In this document: in pieces, positions 1 to 9,684 of the stretch
Numbering within the stretch: position 1 is the stretch's first letter
How the letters are laid out: every line of letters begins with the position of its first letter
Origin: an uncultured Alphaproteobacteria bacterium
GTDB lineage: Bacteria; Pseudomonadota; Alphaproteobacteria; CAAHEQ01; UBA3637
NCBI GenBank assembly: GCA_947586835.1
Contig: CANPXT010000007.1
Span: 1 to 64,000 of the forward strand
Length of the DNA: 64,000 bases
Direction of reading: 5' to 3'
The notes under the pieces: model-generated
What the model was told of the DNA's origin: nothing
The model's database searches: none
What the model saw: the letters and a program-made list of their open reading frames with translations, nothing else
Made by a program: the position numbers and the translations under genes

Positions 1-80
1 CGAGACATTGCTATTTGTGACATTTCGCCACGTGCCGAGAATCAGAGAGTATATCCATACTGCACAAAATAAATGTACGA

Positions 81-127
81 TTTTTGCAACACTTTTTTTC
101 ATTTTTTGCAAAAAAAATTTATTTTTC
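81..127. promoter_or_regulatory. Conserved upstream element of prepilin-like gene (copy A)
   Basis: This 47-bp element matches positions 27523-27569, upstream of the other prepilin-like gene, with about three mismatches. Both copies contain an inverted repeat: TTTTTGCA (81-88) and TGCAAAAA (107-114), with an 18-bp spacer of identical length in both. It may be a protein-binding site. The nature of the factor is unknown. Confidence 0.45.
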
Positions 128-221
128 TTGTTTTTTATTCATTTTCAATCGGTTATTTTTTTCTTTTTTTCAAAATGTTTATCCTTTTAAGCGTGCAAAA
201 AAGTGCACCAACTAGACCTAC

Positions 222-237
222 GTTTAATTTATACAAT
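222..237 (+). promoter_or_regulatory. Putative promoter -10 region of prepilin-like gene
   Basis: The string GTTTAATTTATACAAT is identical to the -10 region of the second prepilin-like gene (minus strand, near 27501-27516). The -10 hexamer would be TATACA at 230-235. No good -35 lies 17 bp upstream, which would fit a need for an activator. It sits 37 bases before the start codon at 274. Confidence 0.4.
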
Positions 238-273
238 TTAGGAAAAAGTAAACGGGAGAAAGGATTCACGAAA

Positions 274-1440
274 ATGCAAGAAAATAAACAATTAAAACAA
301 CAACAAAATCAAGCACAAGACGGGCGCAGCATGGTTGAAATGCTGGGTGTTTTGGCCATCATCGGCGTGATTTCACTGGGGGGAATTGCAGGTTATAAAA
401 TGGCAATGGATCGGTATCAGGCAAATCAAATTGCGAATGAAATTAATTTAATACGCAACGATATGAAGATGAAAATAGCGCAGGGAGCCGATTTATTTTT
501 AGGTGAGCCGTATGATTATAATGAGGAAGAAGACAAACTCGGGCATTTAAATTTTAATGAAAAATATGAAGTTGATTTCGGGTTTAATAATGCACCGGAA
601 GATCCGGAAGAAGAGGAAGAGACGGAAGAAGGATATTTTATCAGTGTATCAGGCATCTCAAATGGAGCTTGCAAGTCGCTCGTGACACTTTTGGATAGTA
701 TGGATGATACGGAAGATATAAAAATAAATGATGTTGATTATTACGATACGAATTGGAATATTTGCGCCGCAGAAAACGAAATAAAAGTGGCGTTTTCAAC
801 TCAAGATTTGGGTGTTATGAATGATGATGAGGAAGATGATTATGAAGATGAGCCGATGACAACGGCAGCAATTACTCTCACCGCTACGACAGTGACGCCC
901 ACCACAACCACAACAACGGGAACGCCAACACCGGAAACCACAACAACCACGACATGGACAACAACGCCGACAGCAACAGCAACAACACCGACAGCGACGA
1001 CGCCGACATCACCGACAACGGCATGGACAACGCCGACGACAGCAACAACACCGACAACACCAACACCCACAACGCCGATAGCAACAACACCGACGCCGAC
1101 ACCGACACCGACAACGCCGACACCGACAACGTCGACATCACCGACAACGGCATGGACAACAATGGCATGGACAACGCCGACGACAACCACAACAGCGATA
1201 CCGACAACAACCACGGCAACAAGCACACAGACACCGACGCCGACGACAACCACAACAGCGATACCGACAACAACCACGACAACAAGCACACAGACACCGA
1301 CGCCGACGACAACTACAACAGCGATACCGACGACAACCACGACAACAAGCACACAGACACCGACGCCGACGACAACTACAACTACAACGGCGATACCGAC
1401 AACACCGACGCCGACAACGCCGATACTGTCGAAACGATAA
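274..1440 (+). CDS. Prepilin-like protein with Thr/Pro repeat tail
   Basis: The protein has 388 residues. The ATG at 274 is chosen because AGAAAGGA lies just upstream; the frame is open further upstream but that stretch is low-complexity. A short basic Gln/Lys/Asn-rich leader is followed by GRSMVEM and then a hydrophobic helix (LGVLAIIGVISLGGIAGY). This is the type IV prepilin/pseudopilin processing pattern, with Glu at position 5 after the Gly cleavage site. The middle part is acidic (many Glu/Asp). From about residue 200 the protein becomes a Thr/Pro repeat tail, with a 21-residue unit (63 bp) repeated near 1191-1390. Such tails resemble mucin-like stalks, so a surface-exposed, possibly glycosylated filament-tip or adhesin subunit is inferred. 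The gene shares its N-terminal type and its upstream element with the gene at 24244-27468. Confidence 0.8.
   Translation: MQENKQLKQQQNQAQDGRSMVEMLGVLAIIGVISLGGIAGYKMAMDRYQANQIANEINLIRNDMKMKIAQGADLFLGEPYDYNEEEDKLGHLNFNEKYEVDFGFNNAPEDPEEEEETEEGYFISVSGISNGACKSLVTLLDSMDDTEDIKINDVDYYDTNWNICAAENEIKVAFSTQDLGVMNDDEEDDYEDEPMTTAAITLTATTVTPTTTTTTGTPTPETTTTTTWTTTPTATATTPTATTPTSPTTAWTTPTTATTPTTPTPTTPIATTPTPTPTPTTPTPTTSTSPTTAWTTMAWTTPTTTTTAIPTTTTATSTQTPTPTTTTTAIPTTTTTTSTQTPTPTTTTTAIPTTTTTTSTQTPTPTTTTTTTAIPTTPTPTTPILSKR
1176..1395 (+). repeat. 63-bp tandem repeats (Thr-rich coding)
   Basis: The marker string AACAGCGATA recurs at 1191, 1254 and 1317, a period of 63 bp, and a variant follows 69 bp later at 1386. 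Copies differ by only a few bases. Each encodes 21 residues rich in Thr, Pro and Ile. The array is inside the prepilin-like gene and is prone to copy-number change. Confidence 0.85.
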
Positions 1441-1714
1441 CAACATAAAGAAGTATTGGAAAGTAACTTATATTATATATAGCGAATATATAGCGAAAGT
1501 CCTTTTCTGACTTCGATAAGCAAGCTTCGTGGAAGTAAGATTTTTACCTCCTCACGTTGGTTCACATAACCCCCTCACAGCTTTTTTCCTACCGTTGTTG
1601 CCTTATGTCGATTTAATCCACAGATAAAAGGGAAAATATCAATATTGCAGCCATTTTTTTCAATAGCTGTTTTTTGCCTAACATATGAAATCAATCTTTT
1701 GCCGAGCAAAAAGA
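1441..1714. other. Intergenic region with 11-bp tandem repeat
   Basis: No gene or known RNA was recognised here. It holds a perfect tandem duplication of ATATATAGCGA (1475-1485 and 1486-1496) and a weak stem at 1693-1716 next to the rsfS stop codon. The two flanking genes converge on this region. Confidence 0.5.
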
Positions 1715-2173
1715 TTATTCACTCTCTCTTTGAGCCTTTTGCCATAAACCTTCTAAATCATATAGCGTGCGTGTTTGCGGGGTAAACAAATGAACGATAA
1801 TATCAACAACATCAATTAACACCCAATTACCCTCGCCGTTTTCACCGGAAATTTTAGCGGCATATCCCGCCTTTTTTAAATCAGTCATCAAATTGTTTGC
1901 TAACCCGAAAATATGGCGCGCCGATGTTCCCGATGCCACCACCAAAAAATCGGCTAAACTGGTTTTTCCCTCTAAATCAATTGTTGCAATCTCTTCGGCC
2001 TTGCCTTCATCTAATTTTTTCGTGATAAATGTTAATAATTCTTTGATCTGCTCTTTCGATAACGTCCCTTTTACCTTCGGCGCCTTGGCTTTTAAGCCTG
2101 CTACCGTTGATTTTTTCTTATCTTTCGATGTTTGAACCGTTTTTTGAGATGATTTTTTTGTTTTTTCAATCAT
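1715..2173 (-). CDS. rsfS: Ribosomal silencing factor RsfS
   Basis: The protein has 152 residues. RsfS binds ribosomal protein uL14 on the large subunit and blocks subunit joining when nutrients are low. The core from about residue 40 shows the family pattern: LADFLVVASGTSARH, then GNWVLIDVVDIIVHLFTP and YDLEGLW near the C-terminus. The first 40 residues are a Lys/Ser/Thr-rich extension that most RsfS proteins lack; it may bind RNA or simply be a divergent tail. The ATG directly abuts the obgE stop codon, with GGAG inside the end of obgE, so the two genes are very likely co-transcribed and translationally coupled. The pairing of two 50S-associated factors is common in this class. Confidence 0.93.
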   Translation of the reverse strand: MIEKTKKSSQKTVQTSKDKKKSTVAGLKAKAPKVKGTLSKEQIKELLTFITKKLDEGKAEEIATIDLEGKTSLADFLVVASGTSARHIFGLANNLMTDLKKAGYAAKISGENGEGNWVLIDVVDIIVHLFTPQTRTLYDLEGLWQKAQRESE

Positions 2174-3178
<1,005 letters not shown>

Positions 3179-3284
3179 TTATCTTTACAAAACCTGAATT
3201 ACTATATCAAACTTCGGCAAAAATAACCAGCTTTTTTTGCATAAAAAGAAAGAATAATTTCAAACTTAACGCTCACAGACCGCT

Positions 3285-5636
3285 TTATTTTTCGGAAGTT
3301 TTTTCTTTTACGGATTTTAACGATTTTACCAGGGCATATTTTAACACTTCCTGCGCTTCGGAAACAGGAATGATTTTCAAACCCGTTTTCACATTTTCAG
3401 GAATTTCTTCCAAATCTTTTACATTTTCTTTCGGAATCAGAACCGTTTTAATTCCGGCCCGCAAAGCAGCCAACAATTTTTCCTTTAATCCGCCAATGGG
3501 TAACACTTTTCCCCGCAACGTAATTTCGCCCGTCATGGCAACATCTTTTCGCACGGGAATTTTGGTAAAGGCCGACACCAGCGATGTCATCATGGCAATA
3601 CCGGCAGACGGACCGTCTTTCGGCGTAGCACCTTCCGGCACATGCACATGCACATCGTTTGTTTCAAAGGCTTTGTTATAAATACCGAATGCGTTGGCAT
3701 TGGCACGCACGAACGAATGCGCCGCACCGACCGATTCTTTCATCACATCGCCCAATTGTCCGGTTAATTGCACAACACCTTTACCGGGCATAATAACCGC
3801 TTCAATCGACAAAATGTCTCCGCCGACTTCTGTCCATGCCAGACCCGTTGTCGTGCCGATTTGATCTTCTTTTTCCGCCAAACCGAACGTAAATTTTTCC
3901 ACACCGGCATATTTTTTCAAATTATTCGGCGTTACCGTTATCGATTTTACACCCTCCAATTGAATTTCCTTTAACACCTTGCGTGCAATATTGGCAATTT
4001 CACGCTCTAAATTACGAACACCGGCTTCACGCGTGTAGTTGCGAATAAGTTTTAAAAGCGTTTCCTCTTGTATCGTTAATTCTTCCGGCTTTAATCCGGT
4101 CATTTTTAATTGTTTGCCGATTAAGTGACGCTTGGCAATTTCAACCTTCTCATCCTCCGTATATCCCGACAGCTGAATAATTTCCATTCTGTCCAACAAC
4201 GGGCGCGGCATATGAAGTGTGTTTGCCGTTGTGATAAACATCACATGCGATAAGTCGTAATCCACTTCCAAATAATTATCGTTAAACGTGGTATTTTGCT
4301 CGGGATCCAACACCTCCAATAATGCCGATGACGGATCTCCCCGATAATCATTGCCGACTTTATCAATTTCATCTAACAAAAACAATGGATTAATTGTTTT
4401 GGCTCGCTTCATGCTTTGAATGATTTTACCGGGAAGCGAACCGATATATGTGCGCCGATGACCGCGAATTTCCGATTCATCATGCATACCGCCCAAAGAG
4501 GCACGCACGAAATTTCGTCCCGTTGCTCGCGCGATTGATTGTCCCAACGATGTTTTACCCACACCCGGCGGGCCGACCAAACATAAAATAGAGCCTTTTA
4601 AACAATTCGTGCGTTTTTGAACTGCTAAAAATTCTAAAATACGCTCTTTAACTTTTTCCAAACCGTAATGATCTTCATCTAAAATGCGCTTGGCTTCATT
4701 TAAATCTGTCTGCAAAATCGATTTTTTCCGCCACGGTATGGCAACCAACCAATCCAAGTAATTTCTGATAACGCCTGATTCTGCCGACATTTGTCCCATC
4801 ATCTGCAATTTTCGAAGCTCACTTAATGCTTTATCTTTGGCTTCTTTGGGCATACCCGCTTTTTTAATTTTCTTTTCCAAAGCGTTTATTTCATTACCCT
4901 CTTCCGAATCGCCCAACTCCTTTTGAATGGCTTTCATTTGCTCATTCAAAAAATATTCTCGTTGGCTTTTTTCCATTTGTCGCTTAACGCGCTTGCGAAT
5001 TTTACGCTCGACTTGCAAAACATCAATTTCTTTTTCCATATCGGCATAAAGTTTTTCCAATCGTTTTTGAACCGATTCAATTTCCAAGATTTTTTGCTTA
5101 TCTTCCAACTTTAACAACACATGCGTTGCCACAATGTCGGCAAACTTTTCGGCATCGTGAATTTGAGTAACGGCAACCAATACTTCGGGACCGATACGTT
5201 TATTTAAGCGCACATAATTTTCAAACTGTTCCTGCACGGAACGCATTAAAGCTTCAACTTCCGCTTCATTTCCGAATTGTGGCGGTACGGCAGTGATTTG
5301 TGCTTCAAAAAAAGCTGTATTTTGCGTCCATTCAATTACTTTGGCACGACAAATACCCTCCACCAAAATTTTAACTGTCCCGTCAGGCAATTTTAACAGC
5401 TGCAAAATATTGGCAAGTGTGCCCGTTTTATATAAATCACCCGTATAGGGTGCATCAACCAATGCATCAACCTGCGCCGTCAAAAAAACCTGCTTATTGT
5501 TGGCCATGGCGTTTTCAAGCGCCGCAACCGACTTGTCTCGTCCCACAAATAATGGTACGACGACATGCGGAAAAACAATAATATCTCGCAACGGCAATAC
5601 CGGATAAACACCTTCTTTAATCAATTCATCACTCAT
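3285..5636 (-). CDS. lon: ATP-dependent protease Lon (LonA)
   Basis: The protein has 783 residues, normal for LonA. Order: N-terminal substrate domain (VYPVLPLRDIIVFPHVVVPL), a coiled-coil region near residues 190-260, an AAA+ module with Walker A GPPGVGKTS (Lys near residue 361), and a C-terminal Ser-Lys protease. The catalytic pair is visible as Ser 677 in DGPSAG and Lys 720 in GGLKEK, with the 43-residue spacing known from E. coli Lon. It degrades misfolded and regulatory proteins in the cytoplasm. It lies downstream of clpX on the same strand, after an 82-bp gap, so it may have its own promoter. No heat-shock promoter could be assigned with confidence. Confidence 0.97.
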   Translation of the reverse strand: MSDELIKEGVYPVLPLRDIIVFPHVVVPLFVGRDKSVAALENAMANNKQVFLTAQVDALVDAPYTGDLYKTGTLANILQLLKLPDGTVKILVEGICRAKVIEWTQNTAFFEAQITAVPPQFGNEAEVEALMRSVQEQFENYVRLNKRIGPEVLVAVTQIHDAEKFADIVATHVLLKLEDKQKILEIESVQKRLEKLYADMEKEIDVLQVERKIRKRVKRQMEKSQREYFLNEQMKAIQKELGDSEEGNEINALEKKIKKAGMPKEAKDKALSELRKLQMMGQMSAESGVIRNYLDWLVAIPWRKKSILQTDLNEAKRILDEDHYGLEKVKERILEFLAVQKRTNCLKGSILCLVGPPGVGKTSLGQSIARATGRNFVRASLGGMHDESEIRGHRRTYIGSLPGKIIQSMKRAKTINPLFLLDEIDKVGNDYRGDPSSALLEVLDPEQNTTFNDNYLEVDYDLSHVMFITTANTLHMPRPLLDRMEIIQLSGYTEDEKVEIAKRHLIGKQLKMTGLKPEELTIQEETLLKLIRNYTREAGVRNLEREIANIARKVLKEIQLEGVKSITVTPNNLKKYAGVEKFTFGLAEKEDQIGTTTGLAWTEVGGDILSIEAVIMPGKGVVQLTGQLGDVMKESVGAAHSFVRANANAFGIYNKAFETNDVHVHVPEGATPKDGPSAGIAMMTSLVSAFTKIPVRKDVAMTGEITLRGKVLPIGGLKEKLLAALRAGIKTVLIPKENVKDLEEIPENVKTGLKIIPVSEAQEVLKYALVKSLKSVKEKTSEK

Positions 5637-5718
5637 TTTCTGCCCTTTATTTTAATATAACGGAATGATATTTATGTATGCATTTTTTTATCAAATGTAA
5701 AGAGACGTCGACTTTTTT

Positions 5719-7029
5719 TTATTTTTTATCGTAAATAAACTTTGGTTTTTGTTTTTTCTCAATCGTTTCTTTTTCGACAATCACTTCACAAATACCCTTT
5801 AACGTCGGCAATTCGTACATGGTTTCCAACAGTGTATTTTCCATAATGGATCGTAATCCGCGTGCACCTGTTTTTCGCTCGACGGCTTCATGCGCAATTT
5901 CTTTCAAAGCTTCCTGTGTAATGGTTAATTTGACCTTTTCCATTTCACATAAAGCTTGATATTGCTTTACAAGTGCATTTTTCGGTTCTTTTAAAATACG
6001 AACCAAGGCATTTTCATCCAATTCTTCCAAACTGACAATAACGGGCAAGCGACCGATAAATTCGGGAATTAAACCATATTTTAATAAATCATTCGGTTCC
6101 AATTTTTCCAACAATTCTCCGATATTTCGCTCTTCACCCGATTTTGTTTCGGCCCCAAATCCAATGGCATATTGTGATTCACGCCGTTCAATTACTTTTT
6201 CCAAACCAGCAAAAGCACCCCCGCAAATAAACAAAATATTTTGCGTATTCACTTTAATATATTCCTGATTCGGATGTTTTCGTCCTCCTTGCGGCGGTAA
6301 AGACGCAACGGTGCCTTCAATCATTTTTAACAACGCCTGCTGCACACCTTCTCCCGATACATCTCGCGTGATGGACGGCCCGTCAGATTTTCGAGATATT
6401 TTATCAATTTCATCAATGTAAATAATGCCCATTTCCGCTTTGGCAACATTATAATCGGCATTTTGCAACAATTTCAACACAACATTTTCAACATCTTCAC
6501 CGACATAACCGGCTTCCGTTAAAGTTGTTGCATCAGCAATGGCAAACGGCACATCCAACGAGCGTGCCAATGTTTTGGCTAGCAACGTTTTACCGGAGCC
6601 GGTCGGCCCCAGCAACAATACATTTGATTTTTCAATTTCCACATCATCATTTTTTTTGTTTGATAATAATCGCTTATAGTGATTATAAACTGCAACGGAC
6701 AACACTTTTTTTGCTCGATCTTGTCCGATCACATATTCATCTAAAATCTGATGAAGCTCTTGCGGTGTTTTCAAATGCTTACTGTCTAACTGAATTCCGT
6801 CCGCTGCTGCCGACGCACCGTTTTCTTTTGAAGTTTCGCCCTTACCCGTGCCGTTTTCATCTTTAATAATGCCGCGACATAATTCAATACATTCGTCACA
6901 AATAAAAACCATCTGTTCTTTGCCGCCGGGACCTTTCATCGGTTTTCCGGCAATTAAATGACGAACTTCATTTTGATTTTTATTGCAAAACGAACATTTA
7001 ATTCCGGATGTCGTGTCATCTTTGATCAT
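5719..7029 (-). CDS. clpX: ClpX unfoldase subunit of ClpXP
   Basis: The protein has 436 residues. The ATG at 7029 is preferred over one 21 bases upstream because AAGGAG sits about 7 bases before it and the upstream ATG lies inside clpP. The N-terminal zinc-binding domain shows CSFC and CDEC. The AAA+ domain has Walker A GPTGSGKT, Walker [11 protein letters not shown] and the [23 protein letters not shown] segment typical of ClpX. It recognises tagged substrates and feeds them to ClpP. It lies directly downstream of clpP with a gap of about ten bases, the usual alphaproteobacterial order tig-clpP-clpX-lon. Confidence 0.97.
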   Translation of the reverse strand: MIKDDTTSGIKCSFCNKNQNEVRHLIAGKPMKGPGGKEQMVFICDECIELCRGIIKDENGTGKGETSKENGASAAADGIQLDSKHLKTPQELHQILDEYVIGQDRAKKVLSVAVYNHYKRLLSNKKNDDVEIEKSNVLLLGPTGSGKTLLAKTLARSLDVPFAIADATTLTEAGYVGEDVENVVLKLLQNADYNVAKAEMGIIYIDEIDKISRKSDGPSITRDVSGEGVQQALLKMIEGTVASLPPQGGRKHPNQEYIKVNTQNILFICGGAFAGLEKVIERRESQYAIGFGAETKSGEERNIGELLEKLEPNDLLKYGLIPEFIGRLPVIVSLEELDENALVRILKEPKNALVKQYQALCEMEKVKLTITQEALKEIAHEAVERKTGARGLRSIMENTLLETMYELPTLKGICEVIVEKETIEKKQKPKFIYDKK

Positions 7030-7039
7030 AAGGTCTCCT

Positions 7040-7669
7040 TTACTTTTCATCAGGGATCGAACGTGATGAAATTACTTCATCAATCAAGCCGAAATTTTTA
7101 GCTTCTTGAGCTGTCATAAAATTATCACGTTCCATGGCGCGTTCAATGGTTTCCAACGTTTGTCCCGTTTGTTCGACATATATTTGATTTAACCGTGCTT
7201 TAATCGATAAAATTTCTTTGGCATGAATCTCTATATCGGTGGCTTGCCCTTGAAATCCGCCGGAAGGCTGATGAATCATAATACGAGCATTCGGAAGCGC
7301 AAATCGCCGTCCTTTGGCACCGCAACACAAAAGCAAACTACCCATTGAGGCGGCTTGTCCCATCACAACCGTTGATACCGGACACTTAATGTAATTCATG
7401 GTATCCAAAATCGCAAGTCCCGATGTGACAACACCGCCCGGAGAGTTAATGTAAAACGAAATTTCTTTTTTAGCGTTTTCCGCTTCCAAAAACAAAAGTT
7501 GCGCACAAATTAAACTCGCCGTTTCATCATCGACCTGTCCCGTTAAAAAAACAATTCGTTCTTTCAATAATCGGGAATAAATATCAAATGCCCGCTCACC
7601 GCGACCGGTTTGCTCAACAACGGTCGGCACAAGCGTATTTAAGGACGGATTTATTAATTGTGCGCACAT
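7040..7669 (-). CDS. clpP: ClpP serine protease subunit
   Basis: The protein has 209 residues. ClpP forms a double heptameric ring that hydrolyses peptides fed in by ClpX or ClpA. Catalytic Ser 108 lies in GQAASMGS and His 133 in MIHQPSGG, 25 residues apart as in E. coli; the Asp is expected near residue 182. A short N-terminal segment before [19 protein letters not shown] probably acts as a propeptide. It follows tig after ten bases and precedes clpX, so the three form one transcription unit. Confidence 0.97.
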   Translation of the reverse strand: MCAQLINPSLNTLVPTVVEQTGRGERAFDIYSRLLKERIVFLTGQVDDETASLICAQLLFLEAENAKKEISFYINSPGGVVTSGLAILDTMNYIKCPVSTVVMGQAASMGSLLLCCGAKGRRFALPNARIMIHQPSGGFQGQATDIEIHAKEILSIKARLNQIYVEQTGQTLETIERAMERDNFMTAQEAKNFGLIDEVISSRSIPDEK

Positions 7670-7679
7670 GGTTTATCCT

Positions 7680-9017
7680 TTATTTTGTTTTTTTTGTTTT
7701 CTTTGTTTTGGCATCGGGATTATAAGCATATAATTCTTCCGGTTTCAAAACTTTTTCGTTTATTTTGACAAGTCCTAAAATATAATCAACGACTTTTTCT
7801 TCAAACAACGGTGCTTTTATCGATTCCAACGCCTGTTTGTTTTTTTGATAATATTCGAACACGGCTTTTTCCTGACCGGGATAGCGCCGTGCTTCGGCCA
7901 TTACGGCTTTGGTTAAATCTTCCTGCGATAAAGTAATCTTGTTTTTATTGGCAACTTCAGCCAACAACAAGCCCAATCGTACACGTCTTTCGGCAATGTC
8001 ATGATATTCTTTTTTCAATTCCTCATCGGATTTTGATTTTTCATCTTCATCTAATCTGCCTTGTTTTTTAGCTTCTTCCAGTTGTTTCCAAATGGCATTG
8101 AATTCCATTTCAACCATACCGTTCGGAACTTCAAACGAATGTGTGGCTGCCAAAACATCTAACAACGAGCGTTTTGTGAAAATATGCGCCACTTGTTCAT
8201 ATTCTTTATTCAGCTCCGTTTCAATGGTTTTCTTTAAAGCATCAAGCGATTCGGCACCGAATGTTTTGGCAAACTCATCATTTATTTCCGGTGTTTTATA
8301 TTTTCTTAACTCTTTAATATCCACTTTAAAGACAGCCTTTTTACCGGCCAAATCTTTGGCGTGATAATTTTCGGGGAAAGTCACATTAACATCAACCGTT
8401 TCACCGATTTTTTTACCCGTCAGCTGATCTTCAAATCCCGGAATAAAGGTATTTGAACCCAAATCCAGATAATAATCTTTACCGGTGCCGCCCTTAAACT
8501 CTTCACCGTTTAAAGTGCCTTTAAAGTCAATGACAATCACATCACCCTTTTTGGTGGCGCGTTTTTCATTCACGACTTCTGTTGTTTTACGAGCCGATGC
8601 CAATTTATCTAATGCTGCCTGAATATCTTTCTCGGCCGCTTTGGCAGAAATTTTTTCAACGGTTAAAGTTTTAAAATCTGCCGGTTGAATTTCGGGCAAG
8701 GATTGCACATCAATTTTAAATTCCACATCGGCATTATCTTCAAACTTTTTAATTTCCACTTTCGGACGCAATGCCGGTTTAATTTTATGCTCGGTCAACG
8801 TTTTTTCGGTATAAAATTGAATTAAATCATCCAATACTTCGCCTTTAACGGCAGTGGCATATTTTGATTTAATCAAAGCAATCGGTGCCTGTCCGGGGCG
8901 AAAACCGGCAATTTTCGCCTCTTTTCTGATTTCTTCTAATTTTTCATTTTGTTTTGTTTCAAATTCTTTTGCCGGAATAACAACCTGAAAAGAATGTTCC
9001 AATTTAGATTTTGTCAT
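7680..9017 (-). CDS. tig: Trigger factor, ribosome-bound chaperone
   Basis: The protein has 445 residues. Trigger factor binds the ribosome exit tunnel and shields nascent chains. The N-terminal ribosome-binding domain ends with the signature FRPGQAPIALI. A FKBP-type prolyl isomerase domain follows around residues 155-240 (GDVIVIDFKGTLNGEEF, FIPGFEDQL). The C-terminal helical domain ends in a Lys/Thr tail. It is the first gene of the tig-clpP-clpX unit and starts about 35 bases downstream of the tRNA-Leu gene on the same strand. Confidence 0.96.
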   Translation of the reverse strand: MTKSKLEHSFQVVIPAKEFETKQNEKLEEIRKEAKIAGFRPGQAPIALIKSKYATAVKGEVLDDLIQFYTEKTLTEHKIKPALRPKVEIKKFEDNADVEFKIDVQSLPEIQPADFKTLTVEKISAKAAEKDIQAALDKLASARKTTEVVNEKRATKKGDVIVIDFKGTLNGEEFKGGTGKDYYLDLGSNTFIPGFEDQLTGKKIGETVDVNVTFPENYHAKDLAGKKAVFKVDIKELRKYKTPEINDEFAKTFGAESLDALKKTIETELNKEYEQVAHIFTKRSLLDVLAATHSFEVPNGMVEMEFNAIWKQLEEAKKQGRLDEDEKSKSDEELKKEYHDIAERRVRLGLLLAEVANKNKITLSQEDLTKAVMAEARRYPGQEKAVFEYYQKNKQALESIKAPLFEEKVVDYILGLVKINEKVLKPEELYAYNPDAKTKKTKKTK

Positions 9018-9051
9018 TTTATATTAATTCCCTTTTATATCAAACAGATGA

Positions 9052-9135
9052 TGGTGCGGCCGAAGAGACTTGAACTCCCACGCCTTTCGGCAACGGCTTC
9101 TAAGACCGTCGTGTCTACCATTCCACCACGACCGC
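9052..9135 (-). tRNA. tRNA-Leu (anticodon UAG)
   Basis: The sequence folds as an 84-nt tRNA with an encoded CCA end (9054-9052). The acceptor stem pairs GCGGTCG with CGGCCGC. The anticodon stem ACGGT/GCCGT encloses the loop CTTAGAA, giving anticodon UAG (reads CUA and other CUN codons). A long variable arm fits a class II tRNA. Discriminator base A also fits leucine. Confidence 0.95.
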
Positions 9136-9222
9136 ACGCTTTCAGACATCAACATATAACACATCTTTTTGAAAAAGGAAAGTATTTTTTCAGTCTTTTA
9201 ATAAAAAAACAGTGAAAAATAC

Positions 9223-9245
9223 AAAAAAGGTGCTTGAAACAAGCA
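9223..9245 (-). terminator. Rho-independent terminator of the structured RNA
   Basis: TGCTTG and CAAGCA form a perfect 6-bp stem with a 3-base loop, followed on the minus strand by CC and then six T residues (positions 9228-9223). Confidence 0.65.
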
Positions 9246-9352
9246 TTTCATCATAATCGGCGCTCTCACGGCAACGGCTTGATGAAATATCAAACGGTGA
9301 CAGAAAATCATTCGATCTGTTAAAATAAGCGCCGAAACAGATGTGTTTTAAC
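9223..9352 (-). ncRNA. Probable structured small RNA with kissing loops
   Basis: On the minus strand a 7-bp hairpin (ATCTGTT/AACAGAT, 9342-9336 with 9321-9315) is followed by a 9-bp hairpin (ATTTCATCA/TGATGAAAT, 9288-9280 with 9253-9245). The GC-rich 8-mer TCGGCGCT in the first loop (9335-9328) is exactly complementary to AGCGCCGA in the second loop (9264-9257), so the loops can kiss. A 6-bp hairpin TGCTTG/CAAGCA with six T residues then ends the element. Alternative pairs exist, for example GTTAAAA/TTTTAAC. No known RNA family was recognised, and no clear promoter was found. Translation frames here look accidental. Confidence 0.5.
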
Positions 9353-9376
9353 CGACCTCTTATTAATTTTGTGCTT

Positions 9377-9404
9377 AAAAACCCACTGTTCACAGCGGGT
9401 TTTT
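9377..9404. terminator. Bidirectional terminator hairpin
   Basis: AAAAACCCACTG (9377-9388) pairs with CAGCGGGTTTTT (9393-9404) with one mismatch and a TTCA loop. Both strands end the stem in a T run. It probably ends the transcript coming from the GNAT remnant and genes upstream on the minus strand. Confidence 0.7.
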
Positions 9405-9443
9405 AAATTGTTCATCAGCCTTTATCCGTTTGAGTTTAAAATT

Positions 9444-9658
9444 TTATCGACCGTGATCATGACCTTTTAACCGCATGGCATTTGTGATTTTAACAAATCC
9501 GAGTTTTTCATAAAATTTATCCAACCCTTTATTTTTTGTATCCCATGTTAAATCAACCGGCCCGAAATTATGCGCATTCACATATTTCAACTATCATTAA
9601 TGTTCATTCGTTTACCGATTTTAATTTTAATGTCAAACGGCAATTTTTTTTCCGTCAT
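9444..9658 (-). pseudogene. Remnant of a GNAT acetyltransferase gene
   Basis: From an ATG at 9658 with GGAG upstream, 23 codons (MTEKKLPFDIKIKIG...) run to a stop. In another frame the last 48 codons of a GNAT-like protein follow, including YVNAHNFGPVDLTWDT and FYEKLGFVK, ending at 9444. The total length is not a multiple of three, and most of the acetyl-CoA-binding core is missing. This looks like a deletion-plus-frameshift remnant. The short N-terminal piece might belong to a different gene. It stands between a terminator and the DUF5665-like gene. Confidence 0.5.
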
Positions 9659-9684
9659 ATATTTCTCCTTAAAAATTAAAAAAA

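Noticed and set aside
840-1352. Val-rich open frames on the minus strand across the Thr-coding repeats
   Set aside because: They are the complement of ACN-rich codons; there is no start signal and they only exist because the repeat lacks stops in several frames. The same holds for Val-rich plus-strand frames at 24839-25171 and 26309-26695.
1176-1395. Regular repeats as a possible CRISPR array
   Set aside because: Units are contiguous with no unique spacers and are in frame with the protein.
1490-1505. GCGAAAGTCC as part of RNase P RNA
   Set aside because: It resembles only a few bases of the conserved P4 region (GAGGAAAGTCC); no other RNase P elements are present.
9190-9393. A 67-codon minus-strand frame over the structured RNA
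   Set aside because: No ribosome-binding site and no familiar protein pattern; the perfect helices explain the region better.
9412-9418. CTGATGA on the minus strand as a hammerhead ribozyme core
   Set aside because: The required stem II, GAAA and cleavage-site context are missing.
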